From Mucilaginibacter jinjuensis (GTDB lineage: Bacteria; Bacteroidota; Bacteroidia; Sphingobacteriales; Sphingobacteriaceae), in assembly GCF_028596025.1 (NCBI RefSeq), contig NZ_CP117167.1:1922001-1986000 (forward strand): DNA of 64,000 nucleotides. The letters run 5' to 3'. This document shows positions 59,653 to 64,000 of the stretch, piece by piece. Below the pieces are notes generated by a model. That model did not search any database. It was not told the origin of the DNA and saw only the letters and a program-made list of their open reading frames with translations. Position numbers and translations under genes: made by a program. Numbering within the stretch: position 1 is the stretch's first letter; every line of letters begins with the position of its first letter.

Positions 59653-61833
59653 CTACCATTTGATATTTATGCCTACACCATCAGGACTATTTTCGAAACC
59701 GATTAACAAAGTTTTCGAAGATCCATCCCACGAGGTTTTAGCATCGTTGATTACTTCGCCTTTGGCATTCTTTACAACGGTTTCTTTTGGCTTGGCCGGT
59801 AGTAAAACACGCATCACGTTTTCGGTATTAGCCGGGCTTTTAGCGGTGAATGAATAGCTGTTGGTTGTTGCCTTTTCGTCATACACCCTCGCTGCTGCGG
59901 CCAATACCTGCGGCTGCGATTTATTAATTACACGATTTACTGCGTACAAGAGCGATTGCTCGCCCGGTTGTACTTCTTTTTCAGACAATACAGGTAGTGT
60001 AGGGTCAAAAAGATCAATTACAGGGCCTTTTATTTTATATGGTGCTGTGCTGGTGTTTTCGTCCATCACCGAGATAATATCGTAAGGGCCTCTTTCCAGG
60101 TAGAAGTTGTTTTTGAAGGTAAGCTCACCTGCGTGTGCATCTTTTTCGTAAGCCTTTTTCAGTATATCGATATAGGCATTATCATTACCGGGCTGCATGA
60201 TAAAGTCTTTCGGGTTTTGTCGCATCACATAAACGGTGCCTTTGCCTACTTTAAAAGAGCCATCAGCGGCTTTAGTATCAATACCCAGTAATTTGAACAA
60301 ATGCTGAGAAGGTGCCGTAAAGTTATTGCCCTTGGTATCCCACCATTCCATTACGTTTTGGTATGGATCGTCATCTTTACCGATGTATACCAGTACGCCG
60401 CCATTTTTAACCCATTTGGCCAGGTTGGTGTGCACATCCGGCGTCATTGGTTTCATGTTCGAATAGCTCATCACCAAAACCTTAATATCCTTAAGTGTTG
60501 CCGGGTAACCCAGGTTTTCCATGTGGACGGTCTGTACAGGTATGCCGCGTTTTACCAAAGGCATGGTTTGCCCATAAAAAATAGAGAAACGCGGATCTTC
60601 AAACCCATTATGAGTTGGGAAACGCTGGAACATGAGCGAATTACTCATCAATACACCAATACCATTTACGCCCGATACGCGATTTGCTGATAGAGGCATG
60701 CTGTTAAGCGCGTTAACCATAATCTGCATCTGGGTTGAATAAAAATGTGGGATCAGCGTTTTCTCGTTACTGTTTGGTACAGGGTAGGGGTGGGTATAAA
60801 TACGCTCCGGCCATGGCATTACCTCGTAGTTATCAACCATAGGGTAAAGTACCTTCGCTGTAAATGTGGCCTGGTAATTACGTTTGTAATCGCTCCAGTC
60901 ATGTACACGATCTTCGATAGGGTCGGTCAGTAAAAATACTTTACGTTTGGTTGGCGCGGTCATAGATACAGCCGAACCGTATTCAAGAAAAGCGTTCTCG
61001 AATACACGCTCTTTTGCTTTACCGTCGAAAAATGTTTGTTCGCGCGCGGTACCTGTCCACACCTGGGCAATGTAGCCATCAATACTTGGCAGTGATGCCA
61101 AGCTGGCTTCAGGGCTCACAATTTCCCACGATGAATAATTTACAAGCGAGTGCGTCGCGATAAACACTTTGATATTCATCCCTTTGCTCTTGCCATAAGA
61201 TTTGGCATATTCTGATACCTGCTTAATAGCGTCATAGTACAAATGATATTTTAGCTTATTGGCCAGGTAAGTATTTTCAGCCGATTCATCCTGTGGTTTC
61301 CACGGGAAGCCGTAGTACTTTTGCCATTCTTCTTTAAAGGGCGCGCTATAACCCGCACGTGCCCAAAACTCAGGCTCTTCTAAAAATATGGTGCTGATGT
61401 TGGCATCGATAACCCGTTTAACAACTCTTTCTTTCATGTAATCGATAAACGATTGCACGGGTACCACATAAGGCATGTTATGGCCGTGCATAATGGTATC
61501 GCCCCGTTTGGTTACCTGCCCAACGCCCAGGTGGTTTTTGCCATCCCACTGGCCCAGAAAGTAGTCGTAGTACTCGCCCCAGGCAATGCCGGTCATGAAG
61601 TTGACTTCGTAGCCGTGATCGCGCCATGATTTTACGCGCTGCTCGAAAGTGAGGTTGCCATGGTCATTTGCCCCGTATACGATAGCAATATCAGAGCGTA
61701 CATCAATTTCAGGGATCCAGGGGCTGCTGGTTTGAAACGCAGTTTTCTGTTTAGAGACAATAGGGTCTGTGTTTTGCGCCATTGCCGAAACAGAAAGCGC
61801 TAATAAACCGCCAAAAAGAATAGGTATTTTCAT
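59653..61833 (-). CDS. secreted TIM-barrel-like glycoside hydrolase candidate, family unassigned
   Basis: 726 residues with a signal peptide (LLALSVSAMAQ). N-terminal half looks like a TIM barrel (WRDHGYEVNFMTGIAWGEYY; STIFLEEPEFWARAGY with a possible acid Glu; YIAQVWTG). The second half resembles a GATase-like domain (TLKDIKVLVMSYSNMKPMTP; WVKNGGVLVYIG) and beta-sandwich end (RVLLPAKPKETVVKNAKGE). This order recalls GH42-type beta-galactosidases, but signature motifs are not certain. Located between DUF3823 and GH92 genes. Confidence 0.7.
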   Translation of the reverse strand: MKIPILFGGLLALSVSAMAQNTDPIVSKQKTAFQTSSPWIPEIDVRSDIAIVYGANDHGNLTFEQRVKSWRDHGYEVNFMTGIAWGEYYDYFLGQWDGKNHLGVGQVTKRGDTIMHGHNMPYVVPVQSFIDYMKERVVKRVIDANISTIFLEEPEFWARAGYSAPFKEEWQKYYGFPWKPQDESAENTYLANKLKYHLYYDAIKQVSEYAKSYGKSKGMNIKVFIATHSLVNYSSWEIVSPEASLASLPSIDGYIAQVWTGTAREQTFFDGKAKERVFENAFLEYGSAVSMTAPTKRKVFLLTDPIEDRVHDWSDYKRNYQATFTAKVLYPMVDNYEVMPWPERIYTHPYPVPNSNEKTLIPHFYSTQMQIMVNALNSMPLSANRVSGVNGIGVLMSNSLMFQRFPTHNGFEDPRFSIFYGQTMPLVKRGIPVQTVHMENLGYPATLKDIKVLVMSYSNMKPMTPDVHTNLAKWVKNGGVLVYIGKDDDPYQNVMEWWDTKGNNFTAPSQHLFKLLGIDTKAADGSFKVGKGTVYVMRQNPKDFIMQPGNDNAYIDILKKAYEKDAHAGELTFKNNFYLERGPYDIISVMDENTSTAPYKIKGPVIDLFDPTLPVLSEKEVQPGEQSLLYAVNRVINKSQPQVLAAAARVYDEKATTNSYSFTAKSPANTENVMRVLLPAKPKETVVKNAKGEVINDAKTSWDGSSKTLLIGFENSPDGVGINIKW

Positions 61834-61864
61834 TTAAAATATATTGGTAGATATATGTAAAATA

Positions 61865-61889
61865 AGAGGGCTCAAAACCTGAGCCCTCT
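61865..61889 (-). terminator. hairpin inside the polysaccharide locus
   Basis: AGAGGGCTC / GAGCCCTCT stem, 7-nt loop, then A/T-rich sequence on the minus strand. It separates the SusD-DUF3823 part from the hydrolase genes, only 31 bp before the next ATG, so it may attenuate rather than fully stop transcription. Confidence 0.75.
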
Positions 61890-61905
61890 GGTAATTATAA
61901 ATAAG

Positions 61906-62661
61906 TTATTGGTGCGATGCCAGAACCGGTGTGCTGTAATTGTATTGGTTAAGGCCGGCATTAATGCGGGCACCAACCCTGAAATACACATCCTGTGCCG
62001 GAAGCGAGCCGCCGGTAGTAGTGATAGTAATTACCTGCCCAAGCAAACCGGTACCCGTTGCACCGCTGTATTGGGTAAGGGTTGAGTATCTTGGGTCGTA
62101 ATTGTTGCTGCCATCGTACTGTGTGTTGCTTACATACAGGTTAATGTCGGTAACATCAAGCAAATAGCTTGGATTTGCCGTACCCCGCGTAACCTTAACC
62201 TTAACAGTTACTGTGTTATCAGGGTTTACTACAGGTGTGCCTACCCAATCAACCCGTAAAAACGGCTGAACTTTGAAATTAACATTAGCTTGTTTTTTCA
62301 ATACGATGGTTTGGCTCGAATCTGATAATAAAGCCCCGTTGCTGCTTGTTTGTACCACAGGTACAAACGGACCTTCAACCGAAACTTTGTAGGTGGCATC
62401 AAAAACTTTGGTGTTCTCAAATGTACCATCCTGCTTCGACTGGAAATAAATAGGCACCGGATTGGCACTGTAACTAGTTTCGAGCAGCTTAACACGTGTA
62501 CCGCCGCCACCGATTTCAGTTTGTACGGTTTTGCCGGTTCCTTCATCAATTGTACTGCCTGTGATGGTAGATGATGGGGCCGCTTCATTATCTATTTTAC
62601 TGCATGAACTGCCGGCGGCAATAGCCAGGCATAGCGCAGAATAATAAAATATCTTTTTCAT
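61906..62661 (-). CDS. DUF3823 lipoprotein (SusE-like surface glycan-binding protein)
   Basis: 251 residues. Lipobox around GSSC (residues 17-20). The DUF3823 pattern is visible: GSTIDEGTGKTVQTEIGGGG, LLETSYSANPVPIYFQSKQD, GTFENTKVFDATYKVSVEGP. Such proteins follow SusD genes and are thought to bind sugars at the outer membrane. 9 bp gap to SusD. Confidence 0.87.
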   Translation of the reverse strand: MKKIFYYSALCLAIAAGSSCSKIDNEAAPSSTITGSTIDEGTGKTVQTEIGGGGTRVKLLETSYSANPVPIYFQSKQDGTFENTKVFDATYKVSVEGPFVPVVQTSSNGALLSDSSQTIVLKKQANVNFKVQPFLRVDWVGTPVVNPDNTVTVKVKVTRGTANPSYLLDVTDINLYVSNTQYDGSNNYDPRYSTLTQYSGATGTGLLGQVITITTTGGSLPAQDVYFRVGARINAGLNQYNYSTPVLASHQ

Positions 62662-62670
62662 GTTTATATA

Positions 62671-64000
62671 TTAATAGCCTGGGTTCTGTATTATTTTATT
62701 GCTTTTTGAAATGGCTCCGCCCGGTATCTGTTCGTAATACCAGCGTGTATCATAAGTGTAAACGTCATTTCTTTCGTCAGTACGCTGATCGAAGAAGTAC
62801 TTACCTGCCTGTGAAGAATAGAACGGCATTAATACCCTGTAAATAGTTCCGTTTTGCTCTTTGTTAAAGATCCTCCAGCGTTTTAAATCCCAGTAGGTTT
62901 TGTTTTCAAAAGCAAGTTCTTTTCTTCTTTCAGCACGTACGGTATCAATAGTAGCTATACCGGTTAATGGGTTAGCGCCTGCACGTGAGCGGATCTGGTT
63001 TATAATAGTAGGCGCATCAGATGCTGATACACCGCTTGATTGACCAAGGCTTTGCAGTTCAACCGCTGCTTCTGCTTTATTCAATAGAACCTCGGCATAA
63101 CGCATCTCGATCCAGGTTTGGGTTTCATTGTTTTCGAGCACTTGTGAAGTAGCCAGGTTAGGGTTTAACCATTTCCTTATCGAGAAACCTGAAATTGCAC
63201 AGGTTTGGTCTCCGGTGAAGATACCGCTAAGGCCAGCTGGGTTCATCAGCGTACCATCAGGCAGTTTATAAGCGGTTTGGCCCGATGTTGATGATACCAC
63301 CAAATTAGTTGTAGGATATTGAGATTTTGACCCCGCAGGCAGCAGCGGACTAATACCTGATGAGGCTGGACCAGTGTAAATACCACGGCGGATCTCAATG
63401 TTCTGTCCTTTAAATACGTCGCCCGGTAAAATTACGGTAGCCCTTAATCGTGGCTCTGCATTGGCAAATATGTCCATGGTGTTGTTATACAACAGGTAAT
63501 TACCATTTGCATCCAGTGTTTTGAGGGTGCCATTGGCGTTTTTAGGTAAGCCGTCAAATTTCTCTACGAAATCCAGTGTAGGGTTTACTTCTGATGAATA
63601 ACCATTTGGCCCCATTAACTGACGAGGAACATAGTATGCATCGTAACCGTGTACCGAGTTTGGATATTGGTATTCACGTACAAAAACGTTCTCCTTACTT
63701 GCTGCATCAGAGAACAGGTTCACGAAGTTCTGGTACTGAGCATTCTTATCAGTAGCCGACCAGCCAGAAAGATAAAGGCTGTAAGCCCCATCCAGCAATT
63801 TGGCTGCATCATAAGCTTTCTGGAAATAACCTGCTGCTGTACTTGCCGGTAAGCCGCAAATTTGGTTGTTGCCATCAAATAAAGTGATAGTATTGTATTT
63901 TGCGATTGAACCGGCATAAAGCATTGCACGCGATTTAAATGCTGCTGCAACATATTTATTAGCCCGGCTACCATCAGCATTATCTGCATTGGTTGTCGGT
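62671..64000 (-). CDS. SusD/RagB-family lipoprotein (5' end outside window)
   Basis: About 443 codons visible, open to the right edge without a start, so the N-terminus lies beyond 64000. Conserved SusD parts: AFKSRAMLYAGSIAKYN (TPR-like helix), YFQKAYDAAKLLDGAY, MRYAEVLLNKAEAAVELQ, ERRKELAFENKTYWDLKRW. It binds glycans for the SusC porin, expected just outside the window. Probably first or second gene of the locus. Confidence 0.93.
   Translation of the reverse strand, partial: PTTNADNADGSRANKYVAAAFKSRAMLYAGSIAKYNTITLFDGNNQICGLPASTAAGYFQKAYDAAKLLDGAYSLYLSGWSATDKNAQYQNFVNLFSDAASKENVFVREYQYPNSVHGYDAYYVPRQLMGPNGYSSEVNPTLDFVEKFDGLPKNANGTLKTLDANGNYLLYNNTMDIFANAEPRLRATVILPGDVFKGQNIEIRRGIYTGPASSGISPLLPAGSKSQYPTTNLVVSSTSGQTAYKLPDGTLMNPAGLSGIFTGDQTCAISGFSIRKWLNPNLATSQVLENNETQTWIEMRYAEVLLNKAEAAVELQSLGQSSGVSASDAPTIINQIRSRAGANPLTGIATIDTVRAERRKELAFENKTYWDLKRWRIFNKEQNGTIYRVLMPFYSSQAGKYFFDQRTDERNDVYTYDTRWYYEQIPGGAISKSNKIIQNPGY

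Overview
The window looks like a chromosomal segment of a Bacteroidota bacterium, most likely family Sphingobacteriaceae (Mucilaginibacter/Pedobacter-like). Signs of this are a SusD-type lipoprotein with a GH92 mannosidase-like enzyme, a TonB-dependent receptor, a type IX secretion plug-type (DUF5103) protein, a lipidated BamA-superfamily protein (TamL type), TAnnTTTG promoter boxes, few Shine-Dalgarno sites, and many palindromic intergenic repeats. No rRNA, CRISPR array, transposase or integrase was seen. One tRNA (Cys) is present.

Layout. 1-4.3 kb: end-truncated FecA-like receptor, a small secreted protein and a lipidated DNA/RNA endonuclease. 4.5-15.4 kb: housekeeping genes (EVE-domain protein, acyl-CoA thioesterase, DUF5103, ABC-F ATPase, SGNH hydrolase, pyrD, tRNA-Cys, TrmH-type methyltransferase, TamL-like protein). 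15.6-23.5 kb: molybdenum locus, with moaD-moaE-moaA-moeB-moeA on the minus strand and modABC on the plus strand, separated by an ankyrin gene and repeats; moaC and any molybdoenzyme are not in the window. 23.6-45.5 kb: mixed genes, including AdiC-like and EamA transporters, a carboxylesterase, a methyltransferase, a START protein, a lone response regulator, a DEAD-box helicase, a HipA-like kinase/DUF3037 pair, two AhpD-like proteins, AlkB, OmpA proteins, an HxlR/SDR pair, an acid phosphatase, ferritin beside a thioredoxin-like ferredoxin, DinB, Crp/Fnr and a desaturase. 46.1-47.4 kb: cbpA-cbpM chaperone pair.

47.7-54.6 kb is the least ordinary stretch. It holds a transglutaminase-like membrane protein, a signal-peptide membrane protein, an SH3-like protein with a Cys/His hydrolase-like region, three tandem phage-tail-collar (microcystin-dependent-protein type) genes, an HEAGH zincin-like protein, and two peptide genes of 57 and 50 codons that share a W-I-x-P-x-[IV]-E-[IV]-I core. 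One peptide has a Gly-Gly and a Gly/His/Asn-rich tail, like a secreted peptide precursor. I consider this the best candidate for an undescribed system, although no dedicated modifying enzyme or exporter is visible here.

54.7-64 kb is a minus-strand polysaccharide utilisation locus: SusD (cut by the window edge), a DUF3823 lipoprotein, an unassigned secreted TIM-barrel-like protein, GH92 and a DUF4965 (glutaminase A-like) protein. The intergenic regions carry several palindromic repeat families, including a roughly 100-bp MITE-like element with two full copies and one partial copy.
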